A DNA stretch of 36,697 bases from Clostridium sp. OF09-36 (GCF_003481985.1 NZ_QUMD01000032.1:1-36697), one strand, 5' to 3'. Counted from the first letter of the stretch, positions 25,600 through 34,753 are shown. Notes: a model not told the origin generated them from the sequence alone. Program-made: numbers and translations.

Positions 25600-25632
25600 A
25601 AAAAGGCAACCCGTTTTTCACAGATTGCCTTT
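25600..25632 (-). terminator. Terminator of the tRNA-Val/tRNA-Met operon
   Basis: A stem AAGGCAA/TTGCCTT with a longer imperfect extension is followed on the minus strand by TTTTT. It lies just downstream of tRNA-Met and upstream of the valS promoter. Confidence 0.75.
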
Positions 25633-25641
25633 CTTTCGTAG

Positions 25642-25715
25642 TAGCGGAAGGGAGATTTGAACTCTCGACACCACGGGTATGAACCGTGTGCTCTAGCCAA
25701 CTGAGCTATTCCGCC
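25642..25715 (-). tRNA. tRNA-Met (anticodon CAT)
   Basis: 74 bases. Acceptor GGCGGAA pairs with TTCCGCT (terminal G-U). The anticodon stem CACGG/CCGTG encloses TTCATAC, anticodon CAT. The D-arm TAGCTCAGTTGG and T-loop TTCAAAT fit an elongator tRNA-Met; no initiator-type GGG/CCC anticodon stem is seen. Confidence 0.92.
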
Positions 25716-25731
25716 ATATTTGGTTTTGGTA

Positions 25732-25804
25732 TGGGGCCTATAGGGCTCGAACCTATGACCCTCTGCTTGTAAGGCAGATGCTCTCCCAGCTGAGCTAAGA
25801 CCCC
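25732..25804 (-). tRNA. tRNA-Val (anticodon TAC)
   Basis: 73 bases. Acceptor GGGGTCT pairs with AGGCCCC; the anticodon stem TCTGC/GCAGA encloses CTTACAA, anticodon TAC. It is co-transcribed with tRNA-Met and lies just upstream of the valS T-box, whose ligand is tRNA-Val. Confidence 0.93.
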
Positions 25805-25847
25805 ATATCGTCTGTCTGAGTGATGTCTCACTCAACAGTGCTTACGT

Positions 25848-25876
25848 AGTATAACCTTTATTGTTCTAATTGTCAA
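25848..25876 (-). promoter_or_regulatory. Promoter of the tRNA-Val/tRNA-Met operon
   Basis: On the minus strand TTGACA, 17 bases, TATACT: near-consensus, about 44 bases upstream of tRNA-Val. Confidence 0.8.
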
Positions 25877-25974
25877 TACTTTTTATACAATTTTTTTATT
25901 TTCTTTTTTCCACATTTCCGATAGACATGGAAATGCTGCGAAAATGGATCACATAGCTTTATGCGTTGCTCTGC

Positions 25975-26586
25975 CTAGGCGATCTCAAACAGTACAATCC
26001 GCTCCCTTACATCCTTCCCGTCAAACAGATCCCGGCAGTCGATCTCATCCGCGAACATCAGCTCATCCACGGTCATCAGATAGGCCATATACTCGTCGGA
26101 CGGATAATAGAAAAACAAGCGGATCTCTCTTGGATTTTCATACCAGGAATCCAGAATCCGCCGGACTACTTTCTTTAGCAGCTCCACAGAAAACGGGTTA
26201 AAGAAATAAGCGCGGTTCACCGTTTCCGGCACCTCATACGCTCCTGCATCGGCCAGGACAAACTCCGCCCGGCTTCCAGAAACCGCTGTTTTCTGATTTT
26301 CTGCAGCAGCCTCATAGATACGCGGATCATATTCCACACCAATGCTGTGGCAGCGGGTCTGGTACGATAAGTAGCAGTCCACCCGTCCCTTTCCGCAGCC
26401 ATAATCCAAAAGGACATCCCCTTTTCGGATCCACCCACTGTTTGCCAGACGCTCCAGTACCGCATACGGTGTCGGCTCATAAGGATAACGGTATTGGTCC
26501 GCATTGGAATCGTCCCGTCCCATCGTTTTGATTTTCAGCAGACGGTCCCACTGGTTTTCTTCCTGTTCTGAATATCTTCCGCTCAT
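25975..26586 (-). CDS. SAM-dependent methyltransferase, class I
   Basis: Predicted methyltransferase of 203 aa with the SAM-binding motif LLDYGCGKGR at about residues 58-67 and an acidic residue ending the next strand (VEYDP). The second half contains AYFFNPFS, typical of motif IV in small Rossmann methyltransferases. The substrate is unknown. The ATG at 26586 overlaps the stop of the ArsC/Spx-like gene as ATGA, so the two are translated together; GAAGGGCTGG precedes it. No special regulation visible. Confidence 0.82.
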   Translation of the reverse strand: MSGRYSEQEENQWDRLLKIKTMGRDDSNADQYRYPYEPTPYAVLERLANSGWIRKGDVLLDYGCGKGRVDCYLSYQTRCHSIGVEYDPRIYEAAAENQKTAVSGSRAEFVLADAGAYEVPETVNRAYFFNPFSVELLKKVVRRILDSWYENPREIRLFFYYPSDEYMAYLMTVDELMFADEIDCRDLFDGKDVRERIVLFEIA

Positions 26587-26924
26587 GACCAGCCCTTCCA
26601 CACATCCGGCTGATAGCCGATCGTAGACTGCTTACCATTTCGCACGACCGGAGTTTTGATTACCTGGGGATTTTCCAGGATCTTCTCCAGCTTATCCTCT
26701 GCTGCCAGATAGCGGATCAGCGCCAGCGTATCCTGGTCTTTCGCATCCGGATTCAGCATGGCTTCCATGCCGCCGTTTACCTGTGCTACAGAGTTGAATT
26801 CGCCCTTGCTCATGCCCTTTTCCTTCATATCTATAAACTGAAACTTAATCCCGCGCTCCTTGAAAAAACGCTCTGCCTTGCGGGTATCGCTGCACTTTTT
26901 TGTGCCGAAGATCTGAATATTCAT
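26583..26924 (-). CDS. ArsC/Spx-family protein (arsenate-reductase-like)
   Basis: Thioredoxin-fold protein of 113 aa. The N-terminal FGTKKCSDTRKAERFFKERGI has a single active-site Cys (residue 10), followed by FQFIDMKEKGMSKGE; the C-terminus has the family cis-Pro segment VIKTPVV and a YQPDVW ending. A second Cys three residues on (CxxC, as in Spx) is missing, so this is the YffB/ArsC-like branch rather than classical Spx. The true role may be redox, not arsenate. The ATG at 26924 is chosen since homology begins there and AAAGG lies upstream; the frame stays open back to 26993. It is translationally coupled to the methyltransferase. Confidence 0.82.
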   Translation of the reverse strand: MNIQIFGTKKCSDTRKAERFFKERGIKFQFIDMKEKGMSKGEFNSVAQVNGGMEAMLNPDAKDQDTLALIRYLAAEDKLEKILENPQVIKTPVVRNGKQSTIGYQPDVWKGWS

Positions 26925-27047
26925 TTCGATCTGCCTTTCTATTTCCTTAATCTGTTTCTTCTTCCAATGTTCCAACTTGCTGTCTTCCAACAAAACAACT
27001 TGTCATTTTGTTCTGTTCTCAAAAGCAAACTGAACCGTTTTTTACTT

Positions 27048-27245
27048 TCAAAACTTCTCTGATAATGCTTCCGGCCAGATATCTCCCTCATCCAGCCCCT
27101 GCTCTGTCAGCCACGCATCCTCCACCGATACATACCGCTCGGTTCCATCCTCCCGGGTCAAAGTCACAGAAACCTTCGGAGACTGCCCTGGCAGCAGACC
27201 TTCACAGCCATAATCCCCATCAAAAATATGTTTGATTTTCCACAT
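27048..27245 (-). CDS. Conserved hypothetical small protein (65 aa)
   Basis: Short soluble protein with two Cys-free beta-rich stretches (PKVSVTLTREDGTERYVSVED) and an acidic C-terminus; only one Cys (about residue 14, in GDYGCEG). I chose the ATG at 27245 with AGGAAA upstream and a near-consensus promoter at 27284-27312. It resembles small hypothetical proteins of clostridia, but I cannot name a family or function. It is followed by the ArsC-like gene after about 120 bp and may be co-transcribed. Confidence 0.6.
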   Translation of the reverse strand: MWKIKHIFDGDYGCEGLLPGQSPKVSVTLTREDGTERYVSVEDAWLTEQGLDEGDIWPEALSEKF

Positions 27246-27283
27246 GTTCTTTTCCTGCCTCTTTGTTATCTTCACTGGAAATA

Positions 27284-27312
27284 AGTATAATGGAAAAACA
27301 ACTTTCCCGCAA
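27284..27312 (-). promoter_or_regulatory. Promoter of the 65-aa protein gene
   Basis: On the minus strand TTGCGG, 17 bases, TATACT; 39 bases from the -10 to the ATG. Confidence 0.6.
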
Positions 27313-27325
27313 GAATATTGTAAAT

Positions 27326-27354
27326 TTGACATTCCCTGCACCTGCCGTTATAAT
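27326..27354 (+). promoter_or_regulatory. Perfect consensus promoter upstream of the exonuclease gene
   Basis: TTGACA, 17 bases, TATAAT, an exact match to the housekeeping consensus. The transcript would start about 27361 and run 155 bases before the exonuclease TTG at 27516; the leader includes a GCCGCA/TGCGGC hairpin near 27407. Confidence 0.75.
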
Positions 27355-27515
27355 CAAGTCGGACACGGACAAACTATACTTTCTGCTTTGTCTTTTCCGC
27401 GGCAGCCGCATCATGCGGCCTGTTTCCGCACACGTGTCTGGCAACCTCATACGACTACATTACTGTTCATGCGCAATGTCAGTAACATAACCACCAATGA
27501 TAAGGAGTTTTCCCA

Positions 27516-28606
27516 TTGATCACCATAGAAAAAAAGCTCCGGCTTCCCGACACCTACCCGTTAGAGCGGATCGGAAAACTGGAGGATCTTCTCTTTTTTG
27601 ATATCGAAACCACCGGCTTTTCCGGTGACCGCTGCCAGCTGTACCTGATCGGCTGCACCTATTACAAAGACAATACCTGGAACCTGATCCAGTGGTTTGC
27701 GGATACCAGGGCAGCTGAGGAAGACCTTCTTCACCATTTTTTCAAATTTTTGGAACAATACAAAACACTGGTACATTTTAACGGTGATGGGTTCGATATT
27801 CCGTTTTTATTAAAACGCTGTAAACATTTCAATCTGCCTACAGCTTTGACAATGTAGCCAGCTTTGATATCTATAAAAAAGTAAAGCCGTACCGGAATCT
27901 TCTGGGGCTGGACAGTTTAAAGCAGAAATCCATCGAACAGTTTCTAGGAATTTCCCGCACCGACAAATACAATGGCGGACAGCTCATTGAAGTCTACAAA
28001 GACTATCTGATGACTCACGAAGAAGGTCTGTACGACCTGCTCATCCTGCACAACGAGGACGATTTAAAAGGCATGCCTTCCATTCTTCCGATCCTGAATT
28101 ATCCGGATCTGTTAGAGCATGCTTTCACACTGAAAGAACAACAGATCGTGGACGAGTCCCTGGCAGACGGACAGATTCGCCATCTCTTAAAGCTCACCTG
28201 CCAGAGTCCCTATTCCATTCCGGTTCCGGTCCAAGCAGCGATGCCGCCAGCCAGATGCCGGATTGAACAGGATCAGGTTATCTTTTTTGTCGAACTGACC
28301 GAAGGCACCCTTAAGCATTTTTATCCGGACTATAAAGATTACTATTATCTTCCGTTTGAAAACCGCGCTGTCCACAAAAGCATTGGTGCATGCGTGGACA
28401 AAGAAGCCCGCATCAAGGCGACAGCCTCCAACTGCTATACCAAAACCACCGGATTTTTCCTGCCCCAGTTTGGGGCGATCTGGGAACCCGTCATGAAGCA
28501 GGAATACAAAGATAAAATGCTTTACGCTGCACTGGGCGATGTGTATCTGGCCGATGAAGCGGCCCTGCAGAAATACATAAAAGCTATTCTTTCCTACTTA
28601 AAATAA
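27516..28606 (+). CDS. YprB-like RNase H-fold exonuclease, one apparent frameshift
   Basis: Ribonuclease-H-like 3'-5' exonuclease domain protein. Motif I FDIETTGF is at about residues 27-34, motif II VHFNGDGFDIPFL at about 86-98, and a later HNEDDLKG at about 178-185 supplies the last metal/catalytic His-Asp, the DEDD pattern of the RNase_H_2 (YprB) family. A break near 27839 (one T missing, LPYSFDNVASFD restored) separates residues 1-108 from the rest; the joined protein has 363 aa. The start is a TTG at 27516 with AAGGAG 8 bases upstream. It stands alone on the plus strand and ends at palindromic element copy 4. Confidence 0.8.
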
Positions 28607-28683
28607 CAATTTAAGTATATGACAAGGGCCGTGCGAGTTGCCGAAAGGCAACTCACACGGCCCTATTAAAGTTAATCAAATTG
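28607..28683. repeat. Palindromic element, copy 4 (best-preserved)
   Basis: The element begins with CAATTT and ends with AAATTG, giving short terminal inverted repeats over 77 bp. Its centre is an 18-bp stem with a single C-A mismatch (28625-28642 with 28647-28664) and a GAAA loop. It lies exactly between the convergent stops of the exonuclease and the GGDEF-HD-GYP gene. Its right arm is identical for 23 bases to 203-225 of this window. Confidence 0.75.
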
Positions 28684-28688
28684 TTTAT

Positions 28689-30619
28689 TTATTGAATCTC
28701 CAGCATCTTCTGCCTGATTTTCTGCTCAATCTCCATAAAGCATTCGATCAGGATCGGATTGAAGGTTCCGCACTCTCCATTCAGGATCATTGCGATTGCT
28801 TTCTCATGGCTGTAGCCCTTTTTATAGGCACGCTCACTGATGAGGCATCGTAAACATCGGCCAGGGATACAATCTGGGCGGAAATCGGGATTTCGTCTCC
28901 GACCAATCCATCTGGATATCCTTTTCCATCATAGCGCTCATGATGCCAGCGGCAGATCTGATACGCGATATCGATCAGCGGTTCGTCTTTATAGCGTTCC
29001 ATCTTGCTCAGCATAGACGCACCGATCAGGGTATGCTTTTTCATTTCCTCGAATTCTTCTTTTGTCAGTTTTCCCGGCTTATTTAAGATTTTCTCGTCAA
29101 TACCAATCTTTCCGATGTCATGGAATGAAGATGCGGTAGAGATCATCTGGCAGATTTCCGGTGTCAGGCGGTACTGGTCTGTCTTTTGCAGGATTCCTTC
29201 TAACAGCATTTCCGTGAGGACTTTGATGTGCAGAACATGAAGACCGCTTTCTCCGTTTCGGAATTCTACGATCTGGCTTAAAACCTCAACCATCATCTGG
29301 TTGTTCTTTTCTTTTTCATGGATCTGGTCGGATACCAGGGCGATCAGGCGTCTCTGTTTTGCGTAAAGCTTGATCGTATTAAATACACGCTGACGGACCA
29401 CGTGGTTGTCGAACGGACGGCTAATGTAGTCCGATACGCCTAACTGAAATGCTTTGCGGATAAAGTCATCCGACTCTTCACTTGAGATCATGATGACCGG
29501 GATGTCTTCGATCCAGCGGTTCCGGTTCATGCTCGCCAGCACCTCGAAGCCGTCCATGACCGGCATGACAATATCGAGGAGGACTATGGAAATTTCCTTT
29601 CCGTACTGTCTCAAAAGTGCCAGACATTCTTCTCCGTTCTCAGCTTCGACAATGTCAAAATCGTTCTCCAGCATGGTGATGAGGATGTCACGGTTCATTT
29701 CGGAATCATCGACCACAAGAATCTTCTGCTTGTGCATATCCCCGTTCTGGTTCAAACGCCTTGCCTCCTGCTCCGTCACGACCATGTTTTTGTTGTTTTT
29801 GGCCTGATACATCAAGTGATCGGCTCTGGCTACTGCCAGTTCGATTTTCTCACTCTGGCAGAGAACGCCTCCGATGCTGATAGAAATCTGCAGCTTGGTG
29901 TAGCCCGGAATATTAGCCTCATGAACACGGTGCTTGATCACCTGAAGCTTTTTATTGAAAACTTCCTCACTGATATCTGGCATAACCAGAAGAAACTCGT
30001 CACCGCCGAAGCGGACCAGACAATCGGATTTGCGGGTATGTTTCCTGATCACATCGGCCACGGTGCGCAGCGCCATATCCCCCGCATTGTGGCCATAGGT
30101 GTCATTGTATAATTTGAAATCATCCAGGTCAACAAGGGCAATTCCGGCATTCCACTCCCGCTCTTTCATTTCATCTTCGTAATAGCGCCGGTTGTAGGCA
30201 TCCGTGATCGCATCCTTGTAGAGCTTATCGTTATAATGGACAAACAGGTCCACCAGCTTTTCATGGTTCAGCTGCCCAAAGGACCACTCATTGTCCAAAC
30301 GGCGAATCAGTTCCATGACATACTCTTTCCTGCCAATCTCTACATACCGGGCGATCAGCTGATACAAAACATCGTCGAAAACCTCAAGTTTTCCACGTTC
30401 AGTCCTGCTGGCTGCCGCATTCGCAACCACACAGTTCTGGCACTGCTGCTCCATTTCCCGGAAATTACAGGCTTCACCCCCCTCAGATCCTTCTCTGCAT
30501 GTCTCCCGGATCCGGTCTGCTTCTTCTACCGGGAACAGCCGGACCGCCTGGAATATCTTTTTAAAATTTTCCATTTCCTTCTCTGCCTGTCGGGCTGTCA
30601 TCTTTTCGTCTACTGCCAT
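28689..30619 (-). CDS. GGDEF-REC-HD-GYP cyclic-di-GMP turnover/signalling protein, one apparent frameshift
   Basis: Large cytoplasmic signalling protein. A Cys-bearing N-terminal segment (C41, C51, C60, C63) and helical part precede a GGDEF domain (about 130-285) with intact FGGDEF (205-209) and an inhibitory RxxD site (RKSD, 196-199) five residues before it. A receiver domain (about 298-420) has phospho-acceptor D349, and an HD-GYP domain (about 440 on) has HDIGK at 500-504 and HHERYDGKGYP. One base is missing near 28845; restoring it continues the HD-GYP domain to the TAA at 28689, for 643 aa. It may both make and break c-di-GMP. The ATG at 30619 has an AAAGGCGGGG site. Ends at element copy 4. 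Confidence 0.9.
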
Positions 30620-30832
30620 ATATGCCCCGCCTTTACATGCGCCGGATCTCTTAAAATTCCTTTGATCTGCGTTAACTATTATATCTATGATAACATTTCA
30701 CAAATGAAATAACAACCCGCTATTGTGTCATATTTCGACGGGTCATGATAAAATGTAGCACTTATTCCACGGATTCCAAAAGGAAATGTGTTTCATATCT
30801 GCCACATTGCATGAAGATCAGTAACACAAAAA

Positions 30833-31057
30833 CTACTGTTTATGTACCGCCTCGCACATCGTCTGCACATAGGCCTTGATATGCTCTGGCGCATCGGCTC
30901 CGTACTCTTTGTGTCAGGCATTCCAAAGCATGTTCCCTGCTTTTTGTTTTTCCTCCGCAATGCGATTTCGCATTTCGCGATAAATCTTTTGGAAAACAAA
31001 AAGCAGATATTCCACATCGGAATATCTGCCACCAATCTGTCTCATATCCAGGTACGG
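30833..31057 (-). pseudogene. Degenerate coding remnant, function not recognised
   Basis: In the 606-bp gap between the GGDEF protein and transaldolase genes, one minus-strand frame reads protein-like sequence (PYLDMRQIGGRYSDVEYLL, then RNRIAEEKQKAG and KEYGADAPEHIKAYVQ) ending at TAG 30833-30835. It has an in-frame TGA at 30914-30916 and no start codon; weakly protein-like sequence in other frames continues to about 31216. It looks like the decayed C-terminus of a helical protein. No family recognised. It overlaps nested inverted repeats (30937-31032). The rest of 30620-31225 shows no intact gene; a TATAAT at about 30682-30687 may be the -10 of the GGDEF gene. Confidence 0.4.
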
Positions 31058-31225
31058 AAACCTTTCTTGCCAAGCTGTTTTAGAAGCCCAGAATCTTTGT
31101 TTCGATACCCGTATCCATTAACGCTGGAACACGGCCTCAGCTACTTGCGAAAGCGTTCGCCTGGCGTCTCACAAACCCATTCCAAAAGAAGCTTCATACA
31201 ATCTGTCAACTATTAATTTTACAGA

Positions 31226-31879
31226 TTATTCTCCAAATACAGCCTTATAGTCTGCCTGGAATTTCTCAATGCCCTGATCGGTTAACGGATGCTTGGTCAT
31301 CTGAACCAGTACCTTATACGGAACAGTTGCGATATCAGCACCTGCCTTTGCGCAGTCAATGACATGGATCGGGTTACGGATGCTAGCTGCGATGATCTCG
31401 GTCTGGATATCGTGCATCATGAAGATCTCGGTGATCTCGTTGATCAGATCGATACCTGGCATGGAGATGTCATCGAGTCTGCCCAGGAACGGAGATACGT
31501 AGGTTGCACCTGCTCTTGCAGCTAACAGTGCCTGTGCTGCGGAGAAGATCAGGGTAACGTTGGTCTTAATACCCTCTGCGTGCAGAACCTTAACAGCCTT
31601 TAAGCCCTCTACGGTCATCGGGATCTTAACAACCATGTTCGGATGGATGGCTGCGATCTCACGGCCTTCTTTGATCATGCCCTCTGCGTCGGTGGTAGTT
31701 GCCTTTACCTCACCGCTGATCGGTCCGTCTACGATGGAAGCGATCTCTGCGATAACCTGGTTGAAGTCACGTCCCTCTTTTGCGATCAGGGACGGGTTTG
31801 TGGTAACACCACAGATAATGCCCATATCGTTTGCTTTGCGGATCTCGTCTACATTTGCGGTATCTACGAAAAATTTCAT
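31226..31879 (-). CDS. Transaldolase, TalC/FSA-type
   Basis: Enzyme of 217 aa of the small decameric transaldolase/fructose-6-phosphate aldolase family. The Schiff-base Lys is in NMVVKIPMT (about residue 85), with the opening MKFFVDTANVDEI and GVTTNPSLIAKEG and the motif IKTNVTLIFSAAQALLAARAGA typical of this group. It interconverts sugar phosphates in the non-oxidative pentose phosphate pathway, fitting the araD and pentulokinase genes upstream: products of pentose uptake would enter central metabolism. The ATG at 31879 follows AAGGGGGA. The 157-bp gap to araD is AT-rich and could hold its own promoter, though I cannot pick boxes with confidence. Confidence 0.92.
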   Translation of the reverse strand: MKFFVDTANVDEIRKANDMGIICGVTTNPSLIAKEGRDFNQVIAEIASIVDGPISGEVKATTTDAEGMIKEGREIAAIHPNMVVKIPMTVEGLKAVKVLHAEGIKTNVTLIFSAAQALLAARAGATYVSPFLGRLDDISMPGIDLINEITEIFMMHDIQTEIIAASIRNPIHVIDCAKAGADIATVPYKVLVQMTKHPLTDQGIEKFQADYKAVFGE

Positions 31880-32036
31880 GATTAGAAATCCCCCTTATTA
31901 TTTATAATATTCTAAGAAAATTGTACTACCCGTCTGCAAATTTTGCAAACAGAATTTTCTTTTTTCGTACAATTTTGCCATAATTTATGAATTTTTGTTC
32001 GTGACTAGGAAGGCACTGAACAGTTATGAATTTTTA

Positions 32037-32728
32037 TTACTTCTGGCCATAATAAGCATTCGGGCCATGCTTTCTCATAAAGTGCTTGTCCTGCATGCAC
32101 TGCGGTGTGCGGTTATCTGCATTCGGGTTGATGAGCTCCGTCATGAAGTTCATCTTCGCAACCTCCTCCAGTACACAGCATTGTGGACAGCCTCAGCCGC
32201 ATTTTTGCCCCAGGTGAACGGACCATGGTTCTTGCAGAGAACAGCAGGTACATACATCGGGTTTTTGCCCTTGAAGGTTTCCACGATAACGAGGCCAGTG
32301 TTCTTCTCGTAGCCTTCCTCAATCTCCTCTGCGGTTAAATTTCTTGCACACGGGATCTCGCCATAGAAATAATCTGCATGGGTGGTTCCGTAGCACGGAA
32401 GTCCTCTTCCTGCCTGTGCCCATGCCGTTGCATGCGGGGAATGGGTATGTACAATGCCGCCAATCTCCGGGAATGCTTTATAAAGCTCTACATGGGTCGG
32501 GGTATCGGAGGAAGGATTCATGGTTCCCTCTACCCGGTTTCCGTTTAAATCCATAACTACCATATCTTCCGGTTTTAACAGATCGTAATCGACACCGCTC
32601 GGTTTGATCACGAACAGGCCGCTTTCCCGGTCAATTCCACTGACATTTCCCCAGGTATAGGTGATCAGCCCGCGCTTTGGCAGCTCCATATTTGCTTCAT
32701 ATACCTGCTGTTTTAATGCTTCCAGCAT
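32037..32728 (-). CDS. araD: L-ribulose-5-phosphate 4-epimerase (AraD), one apparent frameshift
   Basis: Class II aldolase-fold, metal-dependent epimerase converting L-ribulose 5-phosphate to D-xylulose 5-phosphate in arabinose use. Seen: ITYTWGNVSGIDRE at about 22-35, SGVDY at about 44-48, the zinc histidines HTHSPHAT at about 95-102 and KNHGPFTWG. A missing base near 32174 splits the frame after HNAV; the continuation LEEVAKMNFMTELINPNADNRTPQCMQ...YYGQK to the TAA at 32037 gives 230 aa, equal to the usual 231 within one. The ATG at 32728 follows GGGAGGAAA. It lies between a FGGY kinase and a transaldolase on the same strand, forming a pentose operon. Confidence 0.92.
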
Positions 32729-32937
32729 ACCTTTTTTCCTCCCATTTCTTACTGCTTTTCCAGCAGCTCTATTCTGTCTGGACCTGTCTCTGGTTTCTTC
32801 TGGTCTTTCTCTGGTTTTTCTGCTTTATCCTTTTTCTCTTTTCCTTTGCAGCTTTCCCAGCCTTATTGTAAGAGTGCCCGGATCAAAAGGCCAGAGGAGG
32901 TTGTCACCTCCAGCCCCATTCCAAACCTGCATGTCCT

Positions 32938-34553
32938 TCAAGCCTTCTCCGGCATTGCCTCCACGGCTGCCCGCTCAACCGGCAGACCTGCATGGTAGCG
33001 TACCATAAATTCATCAAAGCCCTTGACATCGTCTGCATCCGGCTCTACGACTATGCCGTGCTGGCCGCCAAATACCTTATTCTCCAGATATGCATCCAGA
33101 GTCTCACCGTCTTCCTTCCATACACGGTAGGATGCAAGCAATGCTGCGCCCCATGCGCCGCCCTCTCCGGCTGTCTCCATGACCTCGACCGGAACCCCGG
33201 CTGCTGCTGCCATGATCTTCTGGCCCACGCCTTAGTCTTAAAGAGACCGCCATGTCCTAACAGGACGTCCAGCTTAACCTGCTCTTCGCGGAACAGAATG
33301 TCAAGACCGGTCTTTAATGCGCCAAGGGAAGTATACAGATGGGTCCTCATGAAGTTTGCCAGATTGAATTTATCGTCCGGGCGACGTACAAATAACGGGC
33401 GTCCCTCTTCGAAACCGGTGATGTGCTCACCAGAGAAGTAGTTGTATGCCAGAAGTCCTCCGCAGTCCTTATCGCCCTCTAAGGCCTTGTTATAAAGAAC
33501 ACCAAACAGGCGGTTCATATCGACCTCCATGCCCATGCTCTCCATAAACTCTTTAAACAGGTTTACCCATGCATTTAAGTCAGAAGTGCAGTTGTTGCAG
33601 TGTACCATGCCTACCAGGTCTCCGGCCGGTGTGGTAACCAGATCGATCTCCGGGTGTACATTCTTTAATTCTTTCTCCAGAACGACCATTGCAAATACGC
33701 TGGTGCCTGCGGATACATTACCGGTACGCACCTTAACGCTGTTCGTTGCAGTCATACCAGTACCTGCATCACCCTCCGGTGGGCACATCGGGATGCCTGC
33801 CTCCAGGTTTCCGCTTACATCCAGAAGCTTTGCACCTTCGGCTGTCAGGGAACCTGCATCCTCACCGGCAACCAGAGCCTTCGGCAGGATGTCGCGAAGC
33901 TTCCACGGATAGCCCTTCTCTGCTACCAGTGCATCGAACTTTTCTACCATCTTCTGGTCAAAATCGTGGTTGTGGATGTCAACCGGGAACATACCTGCTA
34001 CATCGCCGATGCCCAGGACCTTCTGCCCGGTCAGCTTCCAGTGTACATAGCCTTCCAGTGTAATCATATAATCGATATCCGAAACATGCGGCTCTCCGTT
34101 TAAGATCGCCTGATACAGATGTGCAATGCTCCAGCGCTGCGGGATCGGATAAGAAAACAGCTCTGTCAGCTTCTCGGAAGCCTCTCCGGTGATGGTATTT
34201 CTCCAGGTACGGAACGGAACTAAAAGCTCTCCGTTCTTATCGAATACCATATAACCATGCATCATAGCACTGATGCCGATGCCGCCTACTGTATGCAGTG
34301 TTTCGCCATACTGGCTCTTTACATCCTCTGCCAGCTTTGTGTATGCATCCTGGATGCCACTCCAGATATCCTCTAAGGTATAAGTCCAGATACCATCGGT
34401 TAAGCGGTTCTCCCAATCATGGGCACCGGATGCGATGGGCGTGTGGTCCTCTCCCACTAAAACAGCCTTGATACGGGTGGAACCGAACTCAATACCGAGA
34501 GCGGTTTTCTTTTCCCGGATCCACTGTGCGATTGTCTCTTTGTTTGCACTCAT
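32938..34553 (-). CDS. FGGY-family carbohydrate kinase (probable ribulokinase), one apparent frameshift
   Basis: Sugar kinase of the FGGY/actin-fold superfamily. The N-terminal phosphate-1 loop GIEFGSTRIKAVLVG is at about 27-41; the mid region has GISAMMHGYM, and the adenosine-site region GEGGAWGAALLASY lies near the C-terminus. A missing base near 33230 shifts the frame after LLGHGGLFKTK; restored, it continues GVGQKIMAAAAGVPVEVMETAGEGG to the stop at 32938, for 538 aa. Position next to araD suggests L-ribulokinase, but the protein is not a textbook AraB, so xylulokinase-like activity is possible. The ATG at 34553 has AGGAGGG 7 bases upstream. First gene of the operon with araD and transaldolase. 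Confidence 0.85.
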
Positions 34554-34753
34554 GCGTATACCCTCCTTGCATTTCAATGGTTTTATTTTACTACTTTTTC
34601 ACAAAAAAGTCTTGTGTTTTTCGTCTGTTTTTCCCATTTTTTCCACAATGTTGTACTTTCTCTTGCCTAATTTCAAAATCCTGTCATGTATCTTTGTATA
34701 AATATTGTCGTAATTTAGCAATTTTTGCTCATTGAAAAGACAACTTTCTCTGA

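Noticed and set aside
30937..31032. CRISPR-like repeats among the nested palindromes.
   Set aside because: The dyads are inverted, not direct repeats, with no regular spacers and no cas genes in the window.
30842..31216. Long plus-strand open frame of 124 codons.
   Set aside because: No ribosome site, odd composition rich in Phe/Ser/Arg, and the opposite strand reads more protein-like; judged a shadow.
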